Made by a program: the position numbers and the translations under genes. The notes beneath the pieces were generated by a model. That model was not told the DNA's origin. It worked only from the letters and a program-made list of their open reading frames with translations, and did not search any database. Positions 1 through 6,129 of a DNA stretch of 6,129 nt are shown in pieces (position 1 is the stretch's first letter; each line of letters opens with the position of its first letter). The stretch is from an uncultured Prevotellaceae bacterium (GTDB taxonomy: Bacteria; Bacteroidota; Bacteroidia; Bacteroidales; Bacteroidaceae): positions 1 through 6,129 of the forward strand of contig CACYKX010000185.1 of the NCBI GenBank assembly GCA_902775075.1. The letters are read 5' to 3'.

Positions 1-2273
1 GTCTTCTCTGTAATAGCAAGAGTCTTAACACCCTTACCACCACGGTTAGTAACACGATAATCTTCTACCTGTGAACGCTTACCATAACCTTGTTCGCTCA
101 CAACCATAACAGTCTCATGCTCTGGATCATTAACTACGACCATGCCGATTACTGCATCATTTTCATCATCAAGTCGCATACCACGAACACCAGTAGCCGT
201 ACGACCCATGGTACGAATGGTATTCTCATGGAAACGAACAGCACGACCATTACGGTTAGCCATAATCAATTCATTATTACCATTAGTAAGGCGAACATCT
301 ACGACTTCATCGTTCTCGGCGATATTGATAGCGATCACACCATTAGCACGTGGACGAGAATACTGTTCGAGCAATGTCTTCTTCACAGTACCATTCTTAG
401 TTGCGAATACTATATAATGTGAATTGATGAATTCTTCATCGCTCAAACCTTTTCCACGTAAGCGAAGGAATGCATTTACGCTATCATCAGAATCAATGTT
501 CAACAGGTTCTGAATAGCGCGCCCCTTAGAATTACGGTCACCTTCTGGGATTTCGTAACACTTAAGCCAATAGCAACGACCCTTCTTGGTGAAGAAGAGC
601 ATCGTCTGATGCATTGTAGCAGGATATATATATTCGGTGAAATCCTTATCGCGAGTACGAGCACCCTTAGAACCTACTCCACCACGAGCTTGCTCACGGA
701 AATCTGCAAGTGGGGTACGCTTGATATAGCCCAAATGACTTACTGTGATAACCACAGGATCGTTAGGATAGAAATCCTCTGGATTAAATTCGTGATCGTC
801 TGGCTTAATCTGTGTACGACGCTCATCGCCATATTTCTCTTTTACCTCATTGAGCTCATCCTTCATCACCTTCTTGCAAAGTTCAGGATCGCTCAAAATC
901 TGATTAAGATATTCAATCTGCTTCATCAACTCATCGTATTCAGCATGTAACTGATCCATGCGAAGACCTGTAAGCTGACTGAGTCGCATATCTACGATAG
1001 CCTTACTCTGAAGTTCGTCGAGTTCGAAACGCTGTTCCAAATTACGCTGAGCATCAGAAGGGGTTTTACTTGCACGAATAATATGTACAACTTCATCGAT
1101 ATTATCACATGCGATGATCAATCCTTCGAGGATATGAGCACGTTCCTGTGCCTTACGCAACTCGTACTGTGTACGGCGGATCGTTACATCATGACGATGC
1201 TCTACGAAATACTTGATACAATCTTTCAGTCCAAGCAGACGTGGACGGCCTTTAACCAACGCAATGCAGTTAACAGAGAATGAGCTCTGTAGAGCTGTCA
1301 TCTTAAACAACTTGTTAAGTACCACATTTGCATTTGCATCACGCTTCACGTCAATCACGATACGCATACCTTGACGACCAGATTCATCGTTAGCATTAGA
1401 GATTCCATCGAGCTTGCCTTCTTTTACTAATTCGGCGATATATTCAATAAGCATCTGCTTATTTACTCCATAAGGAATTTCAGTGACAACGATCTTATCA
1501 TGATTCTCATCACTTTCGATTTCGGCAGTAGCACGAATCACGATACGTCCTCGACCTGTTTCATATGCATCCTTCACACCTTGGATGCCATAAATAGTAG
1601 CACCTGTAGGGAAATCTGGAGCAGGGATATACTTCATCAATTCATCGAGTTCGATATCAGGATTATCAATATACGCACAGCAACCATTGATGACCTCACG
1701 CAAATTATGTGTAGGAATATTCGTAGCCATACCTACAGCGATACCGTTACCACCATTAACAAGGAGATTAGGAATCTTAGTAGGCATTACAGACGGCTCC
1801 TGCAAAGTATCATCGAAGTTGTTGACCATATCGACGGTTTCCTTATCAAGGTCGTCCATAATATGTTCACCCATCTTACTGAGTCGGCACTCCGTATAAC
1901 GCATAGCAGCAGGAGAGTCACCATCCACAGAACCGAAGTTACCCTGACCATCAATAAGTTTATAACGCATATTCCATTCTTGACCCATACGAACCAAAGC
2001 GCCATAAACAGAAGAGTCACCATGAGGGTGGTATTTACCAAGCACCTCACCTACAACACGAGCACACTTCTTGTAAGGTTTATCACTAGTATTTCCAATA
2101 CCCAGCATACCGTAGAGGATACGACGATGCACAGGTTTGAAACCATCGCGAACATCTGGAAGGGCACGAGCTACAATTACCGACATAGAATAGTCGATAT
2201 AAGAGCTCTTCATCTCTTCTTCGATGTTGATTTTCAAAATTCGATCATTATCGATCGTCTGATTTTCATCCAT
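1..2273 (-). CDS. gyrA: DNA gyrase subunit A, 3' end missing
   Basis: GyrA is the DNA-cleaving and DNA-wrapping subunit of gyrase; with GyrB it introduces negative supercoils using ATP. Reading leftward from the ATG at 2273-2271, 757 codons are open and the frame runs off the left edge. The start is set by an in-frame TAA at 2309-2307 with no other in-frame ATG between. Visible landmarks are the N-terminal core with SVIVARALPDVRDGFKPVHRR (about residues 31-51), the quinolone-resistance region HPHGDSSVYG (82-91), catalytic Tyr126 in AAMRYTE with Arg125 before it, Ile178 in GNGIAVGMATNIP, a long charged helical segment (about 357-400) of the coiled-coil gate, and the beta-pinwheel C-terminal domain from about residue 503. 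Family members are roughly 800-900 residues, so about 90-100 are probably missing. Ser87 matches E. coli Ser83, and Gly91 replaces Asp87. The GyrA box is non-canonical (see findings). The presence of the pinwheel and a GyrA-box-like loop favours GyrA over ParC. Confidence 0.97.
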   Translation of the reverse strand, partial: MDENQTIDNDRILKINIEEEMKSSYIDYSMSVIVARALPDVRDGFKPVHRRILYGMLGIGNTSDKPYKKCARVVGEVLGKYHPHGDSSVYGALVRMGQEWNMRYKLIDGQGNFGSVDGDSPAAMRYTECRLSKMGEHIMDDLDKETVDMVNNFDDTLQEPSVMPTKIPNLLVNGGNGIAVGMATNIPTHNLREVINGCCAYIDNPDIELDELMKYIPAPDFPTGATIYGIQGVKDAYETGRGRIVIRATAEIESDENHDKIVVTEIPYGVNKQMLIEYIAELVKEGKLDGISNANDESGRQGMRIVIDVKRDANANVVLNKLFKMTALQSSFSVNCIALVKGRPRLLGLKDCIKYFVEHRHDVTIRRTQYELRKAQERAHILEGLIIACDNIDEVVHIIRASKTPSDAQRNLEQRFELDELQSKAIVDMRLSQLTGLRMDQLHAEYDELMKQIEYLNQILSDPELCKKVMKDELNEVKEKYGDERRTQIKPDDHEFNPEDFYPNDPVVITVSHLGYIKRTPLADFREQARGGVGSKGARTRDKDFTEYIYPATMHQTMLFFTKKGRCYWLKCYEIPEGDRNSKGRAIQNLLNIDSDDSVNAFLRLRGKGLSDEEFINSHYIVFATKNGTVKKTLLEQYSRPRANGVIAINIAENDEVVDVRLTNGNNELIMANRNGRAVRFHENTIRTMGRTATGVRGMRLDDENDAVIGMVVVNDPEHETVMVVSEQGYGKRSQVEDYRVTNRGGKGVKTLAITEK

Positions 2274-2357
2274 TTTCTTATGATGTATTTTATTTATATT
2301 TCTCGTTTAAGGCCATTTATTTTCGTTCTAAGCGATTTTAAGGTCCAAAAAACATGG

Positions 2358-2365
2358 CAAAGATA
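2358..2365 (-). promoter_or_regulatory. Putative gyrA promoter, -7 box
   Basis: Read on the minus strand this is TATCTTTG, an exact match to the Bacteroidota -7 consensus TAnnTTTG and identical to the clpC -7 box. The expected -33 TTTG, about 20 bp upstream (around 2385-2389), is only TTTT or CTTT, so the -33 element is weak. Transcription would start near 2350 and leave an AT-rich leader of about 75-80 nt. No clear Shine-Dalgarno sequence precedes the gyrA ATG, which is common in this phylum. Confidence 0.5.
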
Positions 2366-2464
2366 CAACATTTATTCTATATATAAAAGTCTTTAAAGCA
2401 AAAAAAACGTCTTTTCTGCGATTTTACTTTTTTACATCTTCTTTCTTATTTTTTTGGCACACCC

Positions 2465-2496
2465 TTTGCTCTATATAATAGAAAATGCTATCTTTG
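2465..2496 (+). promoter_or_regulatory. clpC promoter, Bacteroidota type
   Basis: TTTG at 2465-2468 and TATCTTTG at 2489-2496 are separated by 20 bp, matching the TTTG / 19-21 bp / TAnnTTTG layout recognised by the primary sigma factor of Bacteroides. Transcription should start near 2502, giving a leader of about 43 nt before the clpC ATG. I saw no CIRCE element and no CtsR-type heptad repeat near it, so the heat-shock control known for clpC in Firmicutes is not evident here. Confidence 0.75.
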
Positions 2497-2504
2497 CAAG
2501 ATAG
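2488..2504. promoter_or_regulatory. Inverted repeat over the clpC -7 box, possible operator
   Basis: CTATCTT (2488-2494) and AAGATAG (2498-2504) are perfect 7-bp inverted arms around TGC. Beyond one mismatched pair (2487/2505) two more pairs match (2485-2486 with 2506-2507). The repeat covers most of the -7 box and the likely start site, a position where a bound dimer would block transcription. No known regulator is recognised; the operator role is inference. Confidence 0.4.
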
Positions 2505-2530
2505 TATAGATAATGTAGAACTATAAAAAG

Positions 2531-2536
2531 AAAGGA
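2531..2536 (+). promoter_or_regulatory. clpC ribosome binding site
   Basis: AAAGGA lies 9 nt before the ATG at 2546 and is a reasonable Shine-Dalgarno match. It supports that ATG as the start and is stronger than anything in front of gyrA or rpoD in this window. Confidence 0.6.
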
Positions 2537-2545
2537 TATAACAAA

Positions 2546-5080
2546 ATGACCAGTCAGTTTTCGCCTAAAGTTTCAGAAATCCTTGCATTCTCACGCGAGG
2601 AGGCTTCTCGTCTGGCCAGTCGTTCAGTAGGTCCGGAGCATCTTCTTCTCGGAATATTAAGAGAACGAGATGGCATCATTCCCGACCTATTTTCTAGTTT
2701 TGAAATCAACATACAAGATATCAAGAAAGAACTAGAATATAAAGCTAAAGAAGACGAGATTCAAGAACCGATAATAACATCGGAACTTGTATTAAACCAA
2801 CAAGCAAGCAATATATTAAAACTATCTGTGTTAGAGGCTCGTGTGCAGCATACACAGATTGTCGACATCCAACATTTATTGCTTGCTTTGCTTCATGATC
2901 AAACCAACAATGGAGCTAAACAAGTATTAGAAGAAAACAATATGAATTACGAAGACACTCTATCCTACCTCAAGAAGATTACTTCCACCCCTATAGAGGA
3001 TGGATTACAAATACCTGACGAGGAAGATGAGGAGGATGATTCTATGATGACAAACAATATGTCATCACAGAATAGCAAGAATACGACAACTACAGAAAAG
3101 AGAAGTAAATCAAACACTCCTGTACTTGACAATTTCTCTATTGACTTGACAGCAGCTGCTCAGGAAGACAAGCTAGACCCTGTCGTAGGAAGAGAAAAGG
3201 AAATACAACGTGTTACCGAAATCTTAGGTCGCCGTAAAAAGAACAATCCTATCTTGATAGGTGAACCCGGTGTCGGAAAGAGCGCTATCGTAGAGGGATT
3301 GGCTCAGTTGATCGTGAAACGCAATACATCGCCTGTATTATTTGGAAAACGCGTAGTAAGCCTTGATATGACTTCTATTGTAGCAGGCACAAAGTATAGA
3401 GGTCAGTTTGAGGAGCGCATAAAAGCTCTTATCAAGGAACTGGAGCGCAACCCAGACATCATTATCTTCATCGATGAGATTCATACAATCATAGGAGCAG
3501 GATCTGCTCCAGGTTCTATGGATGCTGCCAACATCTTGAAACCAGCATTGGCGCGCGGAGCCATACAATGTATTGGCGCAACCACACTCGACGAGTATCG
3601 TAATTCTATCGAAAAGGATGGTGCTTTGGAGCGTCGTTTCCAGAAAGTTGTGGTGGAACCTACTACAAAGGCTGAAACTTTGCAGATCTTGGAGAATATC
3701 AAAGACAGATATGAAGCTCATCATCATGTGAAATATACTGACGAGGCATTGATGGCATGTGTCAAATTGACAGATAGATATGTCACTGACAGATTCTTCC
3801 CAGATAAGGCTATTGATGTTCTTGACGAGGTAGGTTCACGCGTACATCTTAAGAATGCGATTATTCCACCGGAGATAACAGATTTACAAAAAGAAATCGA
3901 AGATTTGAAACTCAAAAAGCAAAGTGCTGTTCAAAATCAAAACTTTGAGTTAGCCGCTGGATTTCGCGATAAGCAGTTGAGTATGGAAAAACAACTGCAA
4001 GAACTGGAAGCAAGTTGGGCAAAAGGAGAAACTGGTGACAAGGTTGAGGTAGACGACGAACAGGTTGCCGACGTAGTAAGCATGATAACAGGAGTACCTG
4101 TACAGAGAATGGCAGAAAACGAAGGCGTAAAACTTCGTAATATGGCTAACATACTGAAGAATGATGTCATCGCCCAAGATAGCGCTATCGACAAGATGGT
4201 GAAAGCCATTCAAAGAAATCGCGTAGGATTAAAAGACCCTAACCACCCTATCGGTGTCTTCATGTTCTTGGGGCCAACAGGTGTAGGTAAAACTTACCTC
4301 GCTAAGAAATTGGCAGAGCAGATGTTTGGCTCTACTGATGCTTTGATCCGTATAGACATGAGCGAATACACCGAAAGTTTCAATACAAGTAGACTTATTG
4401 GTGCACCTCCAGGATATGTAGGTTACGAAGAAGGCGGCCAATTGACAGAACGCGTACGCCGTCATCCTTACTCTATCGTATTGCTCGATGAGATTGAAAA
4501 GGCACATGGTAATGTCTTCAACCTATTATTACAAGTACTTGACGAAGGTAGACTTACCGATGGTAATGGTCGATTGGTTGATTTCCGAAATACCGTGATC
4601 ATCATGACATCAAATGCCGGAACACGTCAGCTCAAGGAATTCTCTCATGGTGTAGGATTCACCGCTGGTGGTACTTCAGGCATAGCAATGGATGACAACG
4701 ATAAAGCTTATGCTCGTTCTATCATCCAGAAGAGTTTAAGTAAGCAATTCTCACCAGAATTCTTGAATCGACTTGATGAAATCATCACCTTCGACCAATT
4801 AGACCTTGAGGCTATCAAGAAGATCATAGATATAGAACTAAGAGGACTTATTGGAAGAATCGAAGGATTAGGATATCATATTGCACTCACAGATAAAGCC
4901 AAGGAATTTGTTGCCACTAAGGGATATGATGTACAGTTTGGTGCACGTCCTTTAAAGAGAGCTATCCAGCAATACATCGAAGACGGCATCTGTGAAAAGA
5001 TCTTGAGTGGAGATATTCAGCCTGGTGATACCATCTCGATAGGGAAAAATCCTAATAAGGAAGAATTAACATTCAAATAA
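2546..5080 (+). CDS. clpC: ATP-dependent Clp protease ATP-binding subunit ClpC
   Basis: ClpC is a cytoplasmic hexameric AAA+ unfoldase that feeds substrates to the ClpP peptidase. The 844-residue product shows two Clp N-terminal repeats (about 5-64 and 83-142), a low-complexity acidic linker (about 150-197), AAA1 with Walker A GEPGVGKS (239-246), pore loop GTKYRG (281-286), Walker B IIIFIDE (305-311) and GALERRF (359-365), a short middle domain with a UVR-like segment (about 458-485), then AAA2 with Walker A GPTGVGKT (576-583), pore loop GYVGYEEGG (623-631), Walker B SIVLLDE (643-649), FLNRLDE (739-745) and sensor-2 GARPLKR (799-805). VGF at 703-705 matches the ClpP-docking loop. The UVR-like segment, short middle domain and VGF loop favour ClpC over the disaggregase ClpB, which has a long coiled-coil middle domain and no docking loop. 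It is complete and appears monocistronic, with its own promoter and terminator. Confidence 0.96.
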   Translation: MTSQFSPKVSEILAFSREEASRLASRSVGPEHLLLGILRERDGIIPDLFSSFEINIQDIKKELEYKAKEDEIQEPIITSELVLNQQASNILKLSVLEARVQHTQIVDIQHLLLALLHDQTNNGAKQVLEENNMNYEDTLSYLKKITSTPIEDGLQIPDEEDEEDDSMMTNNMSSQNSKNTTTTEKRSKSNTPVLDNFSIDLTAAAQEDKLDPVVGREKEIQRVTEILGRRKKNNPILIGEPGVGKSAIVEGLAQLIVKRNTSPVLFGKRVVSLDMTSIVAGTKYRGQFEERIKALIKELERNPDIIIFIDEIHTIIGAGSAPGSMDAANILKPALARGAIQCIGATTLDEYRNSIEKDGALERRFQKVVVEPTTKAETLQILENIKDRYEAHHHVKYTDEALMACVKLTDRYVTDRFFPDKAIDVLDEVGSRVHLKNAIIPPEITDLQKEIEDLKLKKQSAVQNQNFELAAGFRDKQLSMEKQLQELEASWAKGETGDKVEVDDEQVADVVSMITGVPVQRMAENEGVKLRNMANILKNDVIAQDSAIDKMVKAIQRNRVGLKDPNHPIGVFMFLGPTGVGKTYLAKKLAEQMFGSTDALIRIDMSEYTESFNTSRLIGAPPGYVGYEEGGQLTERVRRHPYSIVLLDEIEKAHGNVFNLLLQVLDEGRLTDGNGRLVDFRNTVIIMTSNAGTRQLKEFSHGVGFTAGGTSGIAMDDNDKAYARSIIQKSLSKQFSPEFLNRLDEIITFDQLDLEAIKKIIDIELRGLIGRIEGLGYHIALTDKAKEFVATKGYDVQFGARPLKRAIQQYIEDGICEKILSGDIQPGDTISIGKNPNKEELTFK

Positions 5081-5097
5081 TTTTTCTCATAAAATAT

Positions 5098-5129
5098 AAA
5101 GATGTCGCGAAAAAATCGCGACATCTTTT
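5098..5129 (+). terminator. Intrinsic terminator of clpC
   Basis: A 13-bp perfect stem pairs AAAGATGTCGCGA (5098-5110) with TCGCGACATCTTT (5116-5128) around an AAAAA loop, followed by a T-rich tail (TTTTGTTATTT from 5126). It begins 18 bp after the clpC stop codon. It is GC-rich in its core and could also act on leftward transcripts. Confidence 0.9.
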
Positions 5130-5157
5130 GTTATTTAAAATAAAAGTAGTATATTTG
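5127..5157 (+). promoter_or_regulatory. Promoter of the tRNA-Thr/tRNA-Gly pair
   Basis: TTTG at 5127-5130 and TATATTTG at 5150-5157 are 19 bp apart and match the Bacteroidota promoter pattern. Transcription should start about 5163, only a few bases before the first tRNA at 5169. The -33 element lies inside the T-rich tail of the clpC terminator. Confidence 0.75.
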
Positions 5158-5168
5158 CAATCGGTTTC

Positions 5169-5241
<73 letters not shown>

Positions 5242-5246
5242 CACTC

Positions 5247-5317
5247 GCGGAATTAGCACATCGGTAGTGTACGGGCTTCCCAAGCCTGAGAGGCGGGTTC
5301 GATTCCCGTATTCCGCT
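5247..5317 (+). tRNA. tRNA-Gly (anticodon CCC)
   Basis: A complete cloverleaf of 71 nt. The acceptor stem is GCGGAAT/ATTCCGC, the D-stem GCAC/GTGT (one G-U), the anticodon stem CGGGC/GCCTG (one G-U) around TTCCCAA (anticodon CCC at 5279-5281, reading GGG), a 4-nt variable loop, and T-stem GCGGG/CCCGT around TTCGATT. The discriminator T is usual for bacterial tRNA-Gly. CCA is not encoded. Only 5 bp separate it from tRNA-Thr and there is no room for its own promoter, so the two are presumably cut from one precursor. Confidence 0.97.
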
Positions 5318-5347
5318 CTCTTTTCGTGAATAGAGCAGTCTGTTTTT
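5315..5347 (+). terminator. Weak candidate terminator after the tRNA pair
   Basis: GCTCT (5315-5319, overlapping the tRNA-Gly 3' end) can pair with AGAGC (5332-5336), with a short inner TTC/GAA pairing, and a TTTTT run follows at 5343-5347. The stem is short and broken and the T run is 6 nt away, so this is only a possibility. No better terminator is visible after the tRNAs. Confidence 0.25.
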
Positions 5348-5361
5348 ACTCTCCCCTTCAT

Positions 5362-5375
5362 CTGTATAAATATAC
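5362..5375. repeat. CTGTATAAATATAC motif, copy 1
   Basis: GTATA and TATAC form 5-bp inverted arms around AA (5364-5375). The same 14 bases recur at 5562-5575, exactly 200 bp to the right. A diverged copy, CGTATAAATATG, lies at 5384-5395. The function is unknown; it could be a protein-binding site. Confidence 0.5.
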
Positions 5376-5383
5376 CACGAAAG

Positions 5384-5395
5384 CGTATAAATATG
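5384..5395. repeat. GTATAAATATG motif, diverged copy
   Basis: CGTATAAATATG shares GTATAAATAT with the other two copies but has lost the right inverted arm. It lies between copy 1 and the palindrome array, inside a larger inverted repeat, ACGAAAG (5377-5383) with CTTTCGT (5405-5411). Confidence 0.35.
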
Positions 5396-5497
5396 ACGGG
5401 TGAACTTTCGTTTTCCAAAAGTTGAACTTTTGCGTTCTAAAAGTTCAACTTTCAGGCGCTAAAAGTTCAACTTTTACACGCTGAAAGTGGCACTTTT
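5395..5497. repeat. Array of 15-bp palindromes with a 22-bp period
   Basis: Four palindromes built on AAAAGTT-S-AACTTTT occupy 5417-5431, 5439-5453, 5461-5475 and 5483-5497. Their centres are at 5424, 5446, 5468 and 5490, exactly 22 bp apart. A degenerate fifth unit centred at 5402 keeps only the right arm (AACTTTC). The separators are 7 bp: GCGTTCT, AGGCGCT and ACACGCT between the four good units. The central base is G, C, C, G in order. The fourth unit is GAAAGTGGCACTTTT. The period is close to two turns of DNA, so repeated protein binding on one face is possible; transcribed RNA hairpins or a dispersed intergenic repeat are alternatives. Confidence 0.85.
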
Positions 5498-5561
5498 GGA
5501 AAGCTGTATATAACGAATTGAAAATCAGGACTTTGTAAATTGTCCTGCAATACGGATGCAA

Positions 5562-5576
5562 CTGTATAAATATACA
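5562..5576. repeat. CTGTATAAATATACA motif, copy 2
   Basis: TGTATA and TATACA form 6-bp inverted arms around AA (5563-5576), the most symmetrical copy of the motif. It matches copy 1 over 14 bases at a distance of exactly 200 bp. A shorter CTGTATA also occurs at 5504-5510, at the right edge of the palindrome array. Confidence 0.5.
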
Positions 5577-5820
5577 ATTATGAAGGTTTGTAAAGCTGCT
5601 TATTCTTCGATGCAGAAATTTGTCGGAAACACCTCGGATTTGTAAAGATAGTAGAACGTTTTGCGGACTTTTATTTCAAAAAAGCGGATTGACGGAATAG
5701 TCCAGTTGCTCCTACCCCACTTCATTTTGTTTCAGCGCAATCTTGAACTCTTAAACTGTGATTTAAGTTTTATTAAGCAAATTAAACATATAAAAGTGTA
5801 CAACCTATTGATTTTTTTTG

Positions 5821-5828
5821 TAATTTTG
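5821..5828 (+). promoter_or_regulatory. Putative rpoD promoter, -7 box
   Basis: TAATTTTG fits TAnnTTTG and is followed by C as in the other boxes here. No TTTG is present at the expected -33 position (about 5797-5800 reads TGTA), so the -33 element is weak or absent. The predicted start near 5834 falls in the 12-bp palindrome GTTTTTAAAAAC (5833-5844) and leaves a leader of about 60 nt without an evident Shine-Dalgarno sequence. Confidence 0.5.
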
Positions 5829-5896
5829 CAACGTTTTTAAAAACATTTTGCTTTATTAAATTGTAAATCAGCCACTTAACAACTTTTGCACGTTAA

Positions 5897-6129
5897 ATGA
5901 GACAACTGAAAATCCAAAAGAGTATTACCAATCGCTCGAGTGAGGCACTGGACAAATATCTGGTGGAGATTGGACGTGCGCCATTGATTTCTATTGATGA
6001 AGAGATTGAATTGGCGCAGAAAATCAAAAAAGGCGGACCGGAAGGCGAACGGGCTAAGGACAAGTTGGTCACAGCCAACTTGCGTTTCGTCGTGTCCGTT
6101 GCCAAACAATATCAGCATCAGGGACTTAC
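5897..6129 (+). CDS. rpoD: Primary RNA polymerase sigma factor RpoD, 5' end only
   Basis: RpoD is the housekeeping sigma subunit that directs RNA polymerase to promoters. Only 77 codons are present before the window ends. The product starts [15 protein letters not shown] and moves directly into sigma region 1.2 ([26 protein letters not shown], about 18-43), then into region 2.1 (about 56-77: [22 protein letters not shown]), which is the start of the core-binding domain. Region 1.1 is absent, as known for the Bacteroidota primary sigma factor (sigma-ABfr of Bacteroides fragilis). The family is usually about 285-290 residues, so roughly three quarters lie beyond the edge. The ATG at 5897 gives the N-terminus expected for the family. 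The promoter-like sites in this window match what this sigma factor recognises. An alternative group 2 sigma is possible but less likely given the N-terminus. Confidence 0.93.
   Translation, partial: MRQLKIQKSITNRSSEALDKYLVEIGRAPLISIDEEIELAQKIKKGGPEGERAKDKLVTANLRFVVSVAKQYQHQGL

Larger units (their letters stand above)
5318..5896. other. Gene-free spacer between tRNA-Gly and rpoD
   Basis: This 579-bp stretch contains no credible coding region on either strand. Its left half (about 5362-5576) holds the palindrome array and the GTATAAATATAC copies described separately. The middle (about 5577-5760) shows nothing clear beyond the short word TTTGTAAAG at 5587-5595 and 5639-5647. The right part (5761-5896) is AT-rich and contains the likely rpoD -7 box and leader. 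Confidence 0.8.

Noticed and set aside
90..1283. Several 66-113-codon plus-strand open frames (for example 90-422 and 609-950)
   Set aside because: All are antisense to gyrA, with no ribosome binding site and no domain signal.
2290..2316. Eight-codon upstream frame (MALNEKYK) in the gyrA leader
   Set aside because: It has no Shine-Dalgarno sequence, no run of regulatory codons and no attenuator-like hairpin, so it is probably chance.
1500..2396. 298-codon open frame on the plus strand
   Set aside because: It lies antisense to gyrA, whose minus-strand product is unmistakable. The translation has no recognisable domain and is rich in His, Ile and Thr as expected of a shadow frame.
3338..4507. 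Minus-strand open frames of 63-129 codons inside clpC
   Set aside because: They overlap the conserved AAA+ coding sequence in the opposite sense and show no independent evidence.
5395..5497. CRISPR array
   Set aside because: The repeats are 15-bp palindromes with 7-bp separators, far shorter than CRISPR repeats and spacers, and no cas gene is present.
5526..5547. Inverted repeat CAGGAC / GTCCTG with a 10-nt loop
   Set aside because: With 6-bp arms and no T tract it is too weak to call a terminator or RNA element.
5639..5687. Short direct words such as GCGGACTT/GCGGATTG and a second TTTGTAAAG
   Set aside because: They are too short and irregular to count as a repeat family from this window alone.
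5876..6118. Minus-strand open frames of 70-80 codons
   Set aside because: They are antisense to the conserved start of rpoD.

Overview
The window is chromosomal housekeeping DNA from a member of the Bacteroidota, most likely Prevotella or Segatella. Three things point there. The promoters fit the Bacteroides-type pattern (TTTG, about 19-21 bp, TAnnTTTG) rather than TTGACA/TATAAT. The primary sigma factor starts directly at region 1.2 with an MRQLKI-type N-terminus. The gyrA and clpC products have the sequence character of this phylum. Genus placement is an inference from remembered sequence similarity, not from a search.

Layout from left to right. gyrA lies on the minus strand from 2273 to the left edge and is cut after 757 codons. 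A 272-bp AT-rich divergent spacer (2274-2545) carries a well-formed clpC promoter and a weaker gyrA promoter. clpC (844 codons, complete) lies on the plus strand at 2546-5080 and ends in a strong intrinsic terminator. Two tRNA genes follow, Thr(CGT) and Gly(CCC), 5 bp apart and sharing one promoter whose -33 element sits in the tail of the clpC terminator. A 579-bp stretch without a gene (5318-5896) holds an array of 15-bp palindromes with an exact 22-bp period and copies of a GTATAAATATAC motif. The last feature is the first 77 codons of rpoD on the plus strand, cut by the right edge.

The genes do not form one pathway. They cover DNA supercoiling (GyrA), protein quality control and proteolysis (ClpC, presumably with ClpP), translation (two tRNAs that read G-ending codons) and basal transcription (RpoD, which would recognise the promoters seen here). 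There is no sign of a mobile element, defence system, CRISPR array or horizontally acquired cargo, and I see no previously undescribed multi-gene system. The least explained signals are in the non-coding DNA: the 22-bp-period palindrome array upstream of rpoD, the GTATAAATATAC copies around it, and a perfect inverted repeat over the clpC -7 box.
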